Notes under the pieces: generated by a model
Told to the model about the DNA's origin: nothing
The model's input: the letters and a program-made list of their open reading frames with translations, nothing else
Database searches by the model: none
In this document: positions 55,108 to 64,000 of the stretch, one piece after another
How the letters are laid out: each line of letters starts with the position of its first letter
Numbering within the stretch: the stretch's first letter is position 1
Source of the DNA: Allomyces macrogynus ATCC 38327
Taxonomy: Eukaryota > Blastocladiomycota > Blastocladiomycetes > Blastocladiales > Blastocladiaceae
Direction: 5' to 3'
NCBI GenBank assembly: GCA_000151295.1
Contig: GG745342.1
Location: 556,115-620,114, forward strand
DNA: 64,000 nucleotides
Position numbers and translations under genes: made by a program

Positions 55108-55460
55108 TCTGCACTGGCCAGCTGGCACCCAGTGGCCCTTCAATGGCATGATTGCAGCTTCCAATTGCTGCGCTGCGCGCTGTGTGCACAATCTATCACA
55201 GCGTCAGCCAGGCGCACAATGTGTTGACACGCAACATGGCCGTGCTCCAAATGCTTGCTGCAACCATCAGAGCGATCATTGATTCCATGCCTCGACCCTC
55301 ACCCGCTTGACATCCATGATTATGGGAGACGTTTATTTATGCGACGACAGCTACCACCAGATATTACTTTTCGCACCCCTCATCCTGACGAGGAGAGCGG
55401 CGCATGGGCGCGAGTTTGGAGTTTGAATGGGTAGCGCCCATTGACCTACAGTGAATGAGC

Positions 55461-56360
55461 GAGAAACAGGGGACCAAATCCGGAGTTTGCACCTTCATCG
55501 ACAGTGCGACTTAGCAATGCCCTACGCAAGGGGCGACTCGTGCAGTGCTTTCGCTCTCCTCGTCATACGTATCGTTTCTCCTTCTAATTTGAGGCCGTCC
55601 TCGTGCACTTTGGTTGTTACGTCCCGTTGACTGCGCAGGTCGACATGCGTCGCCAGTTGATGAATGGCGAATCGATTCATGGCTTGTTGTTGAGTCTTGA
55701 GAGAATTCAAAAAGAAACGGGGCAGGACCGCAGACTACATTGATGATTCGCATTTGTGACCTTGAATGCTCGCTTTGCATTTCGTGTTCTTCGATACGAT
55801 CGTGCATGCTGTGCGCGACGCTGCGTCTACAATACCTGATGGGCGACGCACCTGCCCTTGAATGACCTCAAGTCGGTCGCTTGCTCGCTCACCCGCTCGA
55901 AATCGGTGTGATCCTGTGCTCACTCATGTTTCGCTTTGCAACTCCGGCAGCTGCAGTCCCATCGACTGGCGCGCACACCAGGTCAGTGAGACCTCGTTTT
56001 GTGCTCCGCGATGCAGCGCGACGTTCTTGACGCTCCAGACTTACAACAGCAATCACAACCAAGGGATGGATGGAGGAGGATAAGAAAGGGTACAAATGAC
56101 GAGAATATTTAAAAAGCGACCGGGCAATAGAAGTGGCGCCATGGCAGCAGAGGCAGAAGCAGACGAAGCGAACGAGAATCCAACGCAAGGGCAGAATCAC
56201 GACAAGCACGGAACGAATAGGAAAGACAGATTGGGGTCGCACGGGAGATCAGGGAGGGCGCGTGAGAAAGAGCGAAAGTAGGACAGGCGCAACGGCATTG
56301 AATCAGCATTTGTAAAACCCACCGCGCACATACTCTGCTCGCAGACCGTATCACTCGTGA
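55461..56360. other. Intergenic region right of the palindrome
   Basis: About 900 bases with no coding motif on either strand. It holds the 3' UTR of the Ssk1-like gene (minus). Confidence 0.5.
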
Positions 56361-59300
56361 CTACTGGCTGAACTTGATGATCGACTGGATGCTGCCCCAC
56401 TCGATGATCTTCGACTCGAGCCACTTGAGGTTGAGCGGCTGGAGTATAGCAACAAGTGGGTGCGCCGGCGCGCGTTAGTTAGTCAGAGAGCGTCTCTACT
56501 CGACAAAGCATTCAAAGTCCAAAATGTTGCCGCACCTTGCTTATGAAATCGTTACAGCCGGCCTGCAGCGCGGCCTTGCGGTCGTCGGGCGTGGAGCTTG
56601 CCGTGAGCGCAACCACAATCGAGTTGCACCCGGCGGGTACTGGCGTCGCAATCGCCGCCGGCTCGCTGTGCGTTGGCCGCGTTTCTTCCAAGTCGCGCTT
56701 CCCGGCAGCTGCGGCGGCCACCGCCGCGGTCCGGGCGGCGTGCGCGCGGCCTAAGTCCGCCAGCGACCGTCCCGGTGGCGTGGGCCGCGCACTCGATCCT
56801 CCCGTGCGCACACGCACGCGCGCGCTGATCCCGACGGCACCGGGGGACCGAGACTTGACCATGCCCACGGGCGGCGACGCCTTCTTGATCGGCGACGTTG
56901 GCGTGCTCGTCGGCGGCGACCGTTTGCCCGTCGCGCGCGATCCCTTTGCCGCCACCGCGGCAATCACAGCCTCCGGCTGACTGAAGGCGCGACGACGCGC
57001 GGTCATCCCTGTCGTCGCGACCAAACTCGCCGACACAGGGCGCGTGGACCCGCCGCCGTTCCGAGCTGGCGGCGGCGGAGCCGCACCGGTCCGTCGAGTC
57101 CCAGTCGACGCTGGAGCCGCGCCTTGGTGATGGTTCTTACGCCTTGCCGCCGCGCGGCGGTCTGAGTCCCACTTGGCCTCGACTCCACGAATCCGGCACG
57201 TCGCTTCGAGCCCGTCCATGACGGGCAGCTGCACGTCCATGAGCACCAGGTGGAACTCGGTCCCGGACCCGGGCGGCGCCGCGGCAAACACATTCACGGC
57301 CTCTGCGCCATCTCGCGCGGCCGCATACCGGATCCCGCGCTGGCTGAGGAAGGCCGTCAGGATCCGTAGGTTGATCGGGTTATCTTCCACGAGAAGCACA
57401 CGGATCGGCGGGATCACGCGCCCGCCACCGCGTGCGCGGTGGTCCGGGCTCGAATACGCTTTCGCGGGACGTGGGGGCGGCGGGAGCGCGAGGGCCACGT
57501 CCGATGCCGCGCTCGGCGCCGACAAGTCGGCCGTGCGCGTGGACACCGACGACGACGACCGGTGGAACGCGTGCTTGGTCGTCATTGCGAGCCGCGCAGA
57601 CTCGACTTCCTGCCGCGCGAGCCGCGACGACATGGTCGCCGCGATATCGAGCGGCGGCGGGACCGCTTTCCGGCTCGCCGTGCGCCGCAGGCCCGGCGGC
57701 TGCGCGGGTGGCGCCGCCGGCATCGGCGGCGACGGCGTCTCGGCCGCCGGCGGCGTCGACGCGTCCCCCGTTGTCGCGGCAGGCGCGCCGCCCGGGAACC
57801 CGGCCTGGAAGTCGATTCGACGCCGGATCCACATTGGGTCCTGCATCGTAAACGCGCGCGACAGGCGCGGCGGCGGTTCCACGAGAACTGGCGCGGTCCC
57901 GCTCGACACGGGGCTCGCGCCGGGCCGCGCGGGGCTCGCGAGCGAGAGGAGGTGCATTGGCGGCGTCCCCGCGCGCGGACTTGATGAGGCGCGGCCGGTC
58001 GGTGACGGTGCGGTGCCGCGGAAACTCGACCGCGCCCGCGTGTACGTCGGCGGACGCGCAGTTGGCGCGGTCCAGTCGGCGGGTGACGTCGGGGACACCG
58101 GTTCCGGTGCGGCGGATGGCCGAGGATCGTGCGCGCTCGCGCCGGGCTCCATCCAGCCGTGCCCGCTGGGCGTCTCGTCCCCAGCGGCACGCACGGTCGC
58201 GCGCTGCGGGGTCGTGTTACACGCACTGGCAAACCTGTTGGGCGTGACGGGCGTGAGCGGCAGCGCGACGCCCGGCGACTCGGCCGGCCACGCCGGGTCC
58301 CTCGCGATCGCCGGCGTCACGTACCCCGGCGCGTACTGGCGCATGGCGAGCATCCCCGCACGCGTGCGCTTGTAAAGATCGTACAAGTGCGCGACGAGGC
58401 TCGGGACGGGCACGCACCCGCACGCGATTTGCACGGCGATCGTACTCGGGCACCAGTTCATCTCGTGCAGTACGCGCAAGACCGCGTGCACGCTCGGCTG
58501 GTCGGGCACGTGCACGAGCACACCGACCGACGGGGCTTTGGTCACCGGGTCGGCGTGGTCCTCGGCGGGCCCCGCGGCCGCGGGCTTGGCGTCCCCCTGC
58601 AGCTGTGCCTGGAGCGCCGCGAGCATCACGGCCATATCAGGCACCTGCACATTACTGACGACCACGAGCGGCGGGAGCTTGTCGACGGCCGCGACGACTC
58701 CGGCAGCGTCGGTCCCGTACGTGAGGTTGGCCAGACTCTGGAACGGGAACGCGCCCCAGGCCGGGGACCAGACGCGCGGCGTGACCCCGAGAAAACTGTT
58801 GCACCGTTGCGCGGTACCGTTGACGAGCGGCGAGATCGGCACGGGCGCGTCGCCGAGCTCCGAGTCGATCCCGGCGCCGGCCACGAGCCCGACGGTCAGC
58901 GGCGGCGTGAGCCCCGACGGCTTGTGCGCGCCAAGCAGCAACTGCGAGCAGAACCGCCAGAACGAGAGCGACGCCGCGTCCTCCCCGGCGCCCGGGGTCG
59001 CGTCGGCGTGCGCGGCCGCGCCAGGCGGCCACAGCAGCATACTGTGCAGAATACTCGCCGCGCCGAGCGAGAACGACGCGCCGCGCGACTCGGACGCCAT
59101 GGTCGAGGAGATCGTCCCGCTGGTCGTGCCAACGCGCGGCGGGTGCGCCTTGGACACGACAAGTACCGGCAGCGTCAGCTCGATCCCGAGCAGCGGCACG
59201 CGCGGCAGCGCGTGCTCGCCCGCCTCCGACACGACCTGGCTCGCCAAGTCGGCGGCGGCTCGGGACACGGGCGGCGCCACGGACACGGGGCACCCGAGCC

Positions 59301-60041
59301 GCGCAATCGATCCGACGAGCGTGTCCCACGCGGCCTCGGGCGTCAGGTAGTCGAGGTCCGGGTCGGCGTGGGCCGGCAAGACTTCGATCCCGAGCCGCGC
59401 GCCGTCCGTGTCAATGTGCAACTCGAGCGCGAGAAAGCCGCCCGGATCAGCCGCGTCGAGGACGAGCCCGAGCGCGAGAAGAAGCGTGCGCGCGAGCTGC
59501 GCGGGGTCGGCGCGAACCGTGCAGAAAGGCTCGGCGCAGACAAAATGCACGCGCGTCTTGTGGCGTTCGCCGATGAATGCCGTCTCGAGGCGGGGGCCGG
59601 GGAGGTCCATCAGTCGCGGCATCACGGCGGCCGTGAGCACTTCATCACCGACCGAAAACGTACCGCATCGACGAGCGTACACAGCAGCTCGCACAGATCA
59701 AGCTCGACTAATTCGGCATGCGGCGCCGCGGCGGTCGGCGCGCGCGCATTCGGGACGGACGGGGGCGCGGCACGCAGCGTACCGACCAGCGGGGGTGGGG
59801 AGAGCGCGTGCCCGTGCGACGCGGCGAGGACCAAGTCGAGCGCGAGCGCCGTCCAGTGTGCGGCGGCCGCGTGTTCGCGGAGCAGGGCGCGCACCGGTGA
59901 GAGCGGCGAGTCGAGCGCGAGCGGCGCGCGTGGGGGCTCGTCGGCTTGATCGGCGAGCACGCGCGAGAGGTTGTGCGCGGCCTCGGCGGTTGCGGCGAGG
60001 ATCGTGGTCAGGATGCGCAGTTGCGCGGCGCCCTCGACCAT
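56361..60041 (-). CDS. Ssk1-like response regulator
   Basis: The start is ATG 60041. The last intron is 56439-56535 (GTGCGG...CTCCAG), and the final exon is 56438-56361. The N-terminal part is a degenerate histidine-kinase-like module (ELVELDLCELLCTLVDAV; then VRADPAQLARTLLLALGLVL), as in fungal Ssk1. A long disordered middle follows. The C-terminal receiver domain has VLLVEDNPINLRIL, the phospho-accepting Asp in LVLMDVQLPVMDG, VVALTASS, and Lys in DFISKPLNLKWLE split by the last intron. Ssk1 relays phosphorelay status to the Hog1 MAPK kinase kinases in osmotic and oxidative stress. About 190 residues of Ser/Pro/Arg-rich sequence split the receiver between the Asp and the Thr. A frame change near 59660-59690 needs an intron whose acceptor is not settled. 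Confidence 0.85.
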
Positions 60042-60656
60042 GGCGGCGGTGCCGTTTGTCTAGGGCGCCCGCGCTGGAGAGTTGACGAAGACGGGGAGAA
60101 GGGGCGAGTGCAGGCGCGTGCACAATCGGAGGGGACAGCTGCGATCGAGCGGCGACGGTTGGCGGCAGCTGCGGGGGTCGATCGACGAGAGAAGGGAGAT
60201 GGGGTGGGGTGGGAAGAAGTAGAGAGAAAGCGCGCGGCTGGCGCGACCGAGTGCCAGCGCTTGCGAGGCGACCGGGGGCCCCAATGGCGTCGCCAGTCGT
60301 GCTGACATGGCTCTCCCGCGCAGCGCGCGCGACCGGAGGGGCCGCGCCCGGCCCAGACCCAATGCGCACGTTGACGTGGCCGATGGCGCACCAGCCGCCC
60401 GGGCGCGACGCGTGTTGCGGCCGCGCACACGCCACCGGCCATCATGCGGCACATCACACATGACGTGTGCCCTGTCTTCCGCCCCTTCCCCCCAAACTCG
60501 GCCACCGCGCATTCTTGCTGTCGGAATCACAGCCCTACCCGCAGGCGGTCTCTTGCCGACACCAGCAGTTCCAAAGAATTCCGATTCGACCTGTCGCCCC
60601 GCCACCGTTCCCGCCCATCCCATCCGTGCGCATTTCCCCCAATCCATCGCACTCTC
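60042..60656. other. Promoter region of the Ssk1-like gene
   Basis: About 615 bases between two minus-strand genes. No coding evidence on either strand. Confidence 0.5.
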
Positions 60657-61388
60657 TCACCACGCGCGCGACTCGAGTAGCCCATACCGGCGCGCATCCG
60701 CCAACACCTCCTCGGCGGTCGCCGCAGCCATCGCCATCAGCTCGAGCGCGACCTCAGCCGACCGGTCGCACGCCGGCACGCGCTCTCCATCCCAGGTGCG
60801 CGGCCTCGTCGGCACCGCCTTGGACCGCGGCTTGTGCATGACGGCCGCCGCCACGTGCAGCGGCCACTCGGTCAGCGAAACCGCGTCCTCCGACGCCGCC
60901 GGCGTCTCGTCGTCTGCCGGCTCGCTCGCGGGCGCAGAGCGCGCGGCAAACTGGACGCGCGCGTCGAGCAACGACGCCACGTCGAACGGCGGCGCATAGT
61001 TTGCGTCGCTCGCGGGCGCGGGGGACAACGCGGCCGATCCGGCGGCTTTGTCGTCGTCGTCAGTGTAGGCGGCGCGCGGTGTGGCGGTGGCGACGACGGT
61101 GCGCGTGTAGGTGCGCGTGTGCATTACGGTCTGCGTCGCGCGCACGGCCGCACCGACCGCCGCCGGCGGGGCGGCGGGACCGACGGGCGTGTTGAGGTGG
61201 TTGCGCACGGCGATCAGGATGCGGTCCATCATGTTGGTCGACGGCAGCGCGGAGGTGCTTGCGTACGCGCCGTGCGGGAAGGTCGCGGTGAGTATGAGTA
61301 GGATAGCGGCGACGAGGGCGAGGAAAGAGAATGGGCGCGCCGCGCGGGAAGTGCACGACGGCGCCAAGGACTTGGGTGCGGTCGCCAT
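60657..61388 (-). CDS. Predicted secreted or type II membrane protein, unknown
   Basis: A single exon of 243 residues from ATG 61388. Residues about 20-40 are a hydrophobic helix (SFLALVAAILLILTATFP) after a basic start, followed by GAYAS, which could be a signal-peptidase site or leave an anchor. The rest is Ala/Thr/Ser-rich with THRTYTRTVV-like sequence and a charged helical C-terminus (AEVALELMAMAAATAEEVL). No family recognised. It is divergent to the calaxin gene, with start codons 365-460 bases apart. Confidence 0.6.
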   Translation of the reverse strand: MATAPKSLAPSCTSRAARPFSFLALVAAILLILTATFPHGAYASTSALPSTNMMDRILIAVRNHLNTPVGPAAPPAAVGAAVRATQTVMHTRTYTRTVVATATPRAAYTDDDDKAAGSAALSPAPASDANYAPPFDVASLLDARVQFAARSAPASEPADDETPAASEDAVSLTEWPLHVAAAVMHKPRSKAVPTRPRTWDGERVPACDRSAEVALELMAMAAATAEEVLADARRYGLLESRAW

Positions 61389-61752
61389 GGTCGGTCGCGG
61401 GTAGTCAGGTTCAGGATCAGGTTCAGGTTCAATCAGGTTCAGGCTCGGAGCCGTGGTCGAGGTTGAGCCGCGGGGAGGTCCTTGGCGCGTTGAGCTTGCT
61501 GTGCAGCAAGACACGCGGTCTCTTGCGATCAACCGAGGTGGTCTCGAAGCGGAACGGTGCGGCATGGCGTGGATCGCGCGCGGTTGCGACGCGGTACGCT
61601 GGGCGTGCGGTGAGAGACGCGCCTTGCTCGCCGCACGAGAAGTTGGCGTGACCCGCGGCGTGAGATGCTCCACACCTCCACCTCGTCGCGTCGCCTGCTC
61701 CGCTGTCGATCCCCGTCGTCCACCGGGCACGACTTCGACGCCGGCACCGCAA
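61389..61752. other. Divergent promoter of membrane protein and calaxin
   Basis: About 360 bases. Includes a short degenerate CAGGTT/CAGGAT repeat at about 61407-61445. No RFX X-box could be recognised by eye. Confidence 0.4.
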
Positions 61753-62856
61753 ATGATCGACCAGCCCGGCACCGGCCGCATTCGTGCGCCCAGCACCACC
61801 AGCGCCCCCGGCACGAGCCGCCCGCGGCAAGCCACGGCCGGCACCAACATGGCCGCGACCAAGGCGCCCTTGACCATCGACGACCTCGTCAAAGTCACCA
61901 ACTGTACCTTCTTCTCGGCATCCATGGACCGCGTATCGCGTCCGCTGACCTCGTTTCCGTGGGCAGTGACCAAGTCGGACCTCGAGCAGCTGCAGCGCAA
62001 GTTCCAGCAACTCGCACCCGTGCACGACAAGGTCGACCGGTCGCACTTTCGCGACCTGCTGTGCGACAAGTTTGGGATCGATGACTCGCTGCTCATGGAT
62101 CGCAGTGCGTTTCGTCGTCTTTCGGCCGGATTCGATGCGCAGGCTGACGACTCGCCGGCCAGTCTTCCGCTGCTTTGACGTCGACGCCGACAACTACATT
62201 TCGTTTGACGAGTTTGCCAAGGGCATGAGCATCTTTCTCAAGGGCAAGTTTGATGCGCGCATGAAGTGTACGTTCCTCTCGCGCTGAGGTGCGGCGACGC
62301 TGCGGTACCAAACTGAATCCCGCTCGACACGACAGTCTGCTTCCGCATCTACGACCTCAACGGCGACCGGTACATCTCCAAGGAGGAAATGTTCCAGCTC
62401 TTGAAAAACTGTCTTGTCAAGGTGCCCACTCTCCCTCCCGTCGGGCCCGTTCCACTTCACCCGCAATCAACACACCGCGATCCACCCTCCTAGGGCGCCG
62501 AAGAAGACGAAGACGGCGTGAAAGACCTCGTCGACCTAGTGCTCAAGAAACTCGACGAGGACCGCGACGGCCGCGTCTCCGAGGCCGACTACCTCGGTGC
62601 CGTCGCTAAGGAGAACCTGTTGCTCGAAGCGTTTGGCCAGTGCCTGCCGCTCATCAAGGACGTCGAAGCGTTTTTGAGCGATAACGGGCTCGCGGACTTC
62701 GTGCGCGGCGGCACCGCCGACGCCGAATCCCCGCGGCGGCCGGGTTCGTCGCAGTACTTGCTTGGTGGGGGCGGTGGGGCCGCGGGCGGTGGAGCAGTGG
62801 GGAGCGCGGCGCGAAACGGGTCGAGTCGCAGTAAGTCGCGCGTGCTGGTGCCGTGA
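61753..62856 (+). CDS. Calaxin / EFCAB1-like flagellar EF-hand protein
   Basis: Exons up to 62104, then 62163-62267, 62336-62421 and 62494-62856, give an intact frame: 301 residues from ATG 61753, or 269 from ATG 61849, which has a better context. Motifs match EFCAB1/calaxin closely: [36 protein letters not shown] (EF loop), [17 protein letters not shown] (EF loop), KNCLVKG, a third loop [14 protein letters not shown], and the diagnostic [11 protein letters not shown]. Calaxin is a calcium sensor bound to outer-arm dynein that adjusts flagellar waveform. The C-terminal 60 residues (Gly/Ser/Arg-rich) are an extension. All three introns fall in or next to the EF-hand units. Confidence 0.92.
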
Positions 62857-63018
62857 AGTTGATGGAGGACTGAGAAGTGAATGTGGAAGATTGGGAACTC
62901 GAAGTCGAATTCATTCATTTCCACACGATCCATGCTTTTCTCTGTCACCACCATCCACCACCAGTTCCCCATCGACGCCAGTCCGCACTAAGTCTCCTCT
63001 CTTCTACTCTCGCTCCAT

Positions 63019-64000
63019 TCACTGCCCGCCAACCACCTGCACGTACGATCGCGGGAACATCCCGCACCGGCGGCGGTCCATCGACATCCCGCGCGTCCAC
63101 CCGGACCCGGCGTCCAACAGCAAGATCTCGATCGTCTCGCCCGGGACGAGCCCCATCTCGTCGGGCTCCGTCGCATTGTACTGGTAGAGAACTAGTGCGA
63201 GCGTGCGCGGCGGAGGTGGGGGCGCGGCGCCCGCGGCCGCGGGGGGAGGCGGTGGGGCTGGCGCAACGCGCGGCAATGGCGAGGCCGCGAATTGAGCGGC
63301 GGGCGGCGGCGGTAGAACGTAGTCTTGGTGCGGAGGTGGTGGGTAGGCCTGCGGTTGCGGCGACGGGTAGGCTTGTTGCTGGAACTGCGGCGGCGGCGGC
63401 GGCTGTTGGTACTGTTGCGACGGCGGCGGGTATTGCTGGTATTGCGGCTGCGGTTGCTGCTGGTACTGCTGTTGCGGCGGTGGCGTGTACTGCGCGCCCA
63501 TCGGCGGCGGCGGGGGCATGTACTGCCCTTGCGGAGGTTGCCCCGGGTACCCTTGCTGCTGCTGCTGCGCATACACCTGCTGTCCTTGCGGGAAATGCTG
63601 CATCAGCGGCGCCGCTTGGTATCCCTGATACTGCCCCTGCACCGCATACCCCCCTTGCAGCCCGGCCGGCCCGTACCCTGACCGCACCGGATCCGTCCCG
63701 CGTACCGTACCCTGGCCGGACCCGAATCCGCCGGCGCGCGCCGTCGGGTACCCATCGGCCCTTGGTGGCGGCGGCCCCTGCATGCTGAGCGCCTGCACCG
63801 ACGCGACCGTCGGCGGGTACGACGCGCCGCCGTAGTAGTCGGTGACCGCGACCGGCGTGTTCTGTGGCGGCGGCAGCGCGACGACCGAGCTGCGCGCGCC
63901 GCCAGCGGTGGTGGGAAGCGGTGGGGGAGGCGGAAGGGTCGCGTCGCGCGGGAGCGAGGGTGGGGGTGGGACGGACCGCGGGAGGGACGATGGTGGGGCC
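63019..64000 (-). CDS. Pro/Gln-rich protein with C-terminal SH3 domain (5' partial)
   Basis: An open minus frame runs from the right edge to TGA at 63019. About 260 residues are rich in Pro, Gln, Tyr and Gly (QQYQQQPQPQYQQYPPP). They are followed by an SH3 domain of about 60 residues: LALVLYQYNATEPDEMGLVP (ALYDY and acidic RT loop equivalent), EILLLDAGSGWTRGM, and MFPRSYVQVV (FPxxYV). This points to an adaptor of actin, endocytic or polarity machinery that binds proline-rich partners. The N-terminus is outside the window, so other domains cannot be judged. It converges on the calaxin gene with about 160 bases between stops. Confidence 0.82.
   Translation of the reverse strand, partial: APPSSLPRSVPPPPSLPRDATLPPPPPLPTTAGGARSSVVALPPPQNTPVAVTDYYGGASYPPTVASVQALSMQGPPPPRADGYPTARAGGFGSGQGTVRGTDPVRSGYGPAGLQGGYAVQGQYQGYQAAPLMQHFPQGQQVYAQQQQQGYPGQPPQGQYMPPPPPMGAQYTPPPQQQYQQQPQPQYQQYPPPSQQYQQPPPPPQFQQQAYPSPQPQAYPPPPHQDYVLPPPPAAQFAASPLPRVAPAPPPPPAAAGAAPPPPPRTLALVLYQYNATEPDEMGLVPGETIEILLLDAGSGWTRGMSMDRRRCGMFPRSYVQVVGGQ

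Larger units (their letters stand above)
53833..55450. repeat. Right arm of 5.3-kb palindrome
   Basis: Inverted copy of 50157-51774, with the same tRNA-Met (minus strand here), IFT70 fragment (plus) and 109-residue frame (plus). It ends at CCTACAGTGAATGAGC near 55460. No target duplication is seen at the outer borders. Confidence 0.95.

Noticed and set aside
50141..55460. Target-site duplication around the whole palindrome
   Set aside because: Outer flanks (TCTCAAC and GTGAATG) do not match; a shared GAATGAGC is part of the repeat itself, so classical transposition is not supported.
58129..59949. 606-codon plus-strand open frame
   Set aside because: Antisense to the Ssk1-like gene; Arg-rich shadow frame.

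Overview
The window is nuclear DNA of a GC-rich, intron-containing eukaryote, most probably a zoosporic (flagellated) early-diverging fungus of the Blastocladiomycota/Chytridiomycota kind. Fungal signatures are an Ssk1-type response regulator, an Lte1-like RasGEF and a MET2-type homoserine O-acetyltransferase. Flagellar signatures are IFT70/TTC30, a calaxin (EFCAB1) EF-hand protein, a three-domain adenylate kinase and a CatSper-like one-domain cation channel. Introns are short (mostly about 60-100 nt), with GTACG/GTGCG-type donors. About two dozen genes are packed on both strands.

Layout. 1-5.5 kb: RRM protein (5' cut by the window), CCR4-NOT subunit 2, homeobox protein. 6.3-11.8 kb: UBXN1-like, universal stress protein, UBE2O-like E2/E3. 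12.2-17.7 kb: a small unknown gene head-to-head with the CatSper-like channel, then the triple adenylate kinase. 18.6-22.6 kb: three adjacent methionine genes (homoserine O-acetyltransferase, acireductone dioxygenase, free-methionine-R-sulfoxide reductase). 23-29.1 kb: a 1,925-residue RasGEF. 30.7-35.1 kb: INO80F/TFPT-like protein and fructose-1,6-bisphosphatase. 37.1-38.2 kb: a decayed cystathionine gamma-lyase pseudogene. 38.7-42.3 kb: CBS-domain protein and a frame-broken gene. 42.4-49.7 kb: FCP1/CPL-type phosphatase, Sec14-RhoGAP, IFT70. 56.4-64 kb: Ssk1-like regulator, a membrane protein, calaxin, and an SH3 protein cut by the window edge.

The accessory region is 50.15-55.46 kb. It is a long palindrome: two arms of about 1.62 kb that pair base for base (x pairs with 105607-x), each with an intact tRNA-Met(CAT) and a degenerate fragment of the neighbouring IFT70 gene. 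The arms flank a 2.06-kb, less GC-rich spacer. Inside the spacer is a 1.5-kb LTR element with 220-bp TG...CA repeats, a 5-bp CTTGG target duplication and one broken ORF. The LTRs differ at roughly 12% of positions while the arms look identical, so the palindrome is either younger than the insertion or kept uniform by conversion.

Four flagellum-linked genes and three contiguous methionine genes are the two functional themes. Exon boundaries were read by eye from splice motifs and frame. Where the summed exons give an intact frame this is stated; 5' ends of the CNOT2, Ssk1 and INO80F genes remain partly unresolved.
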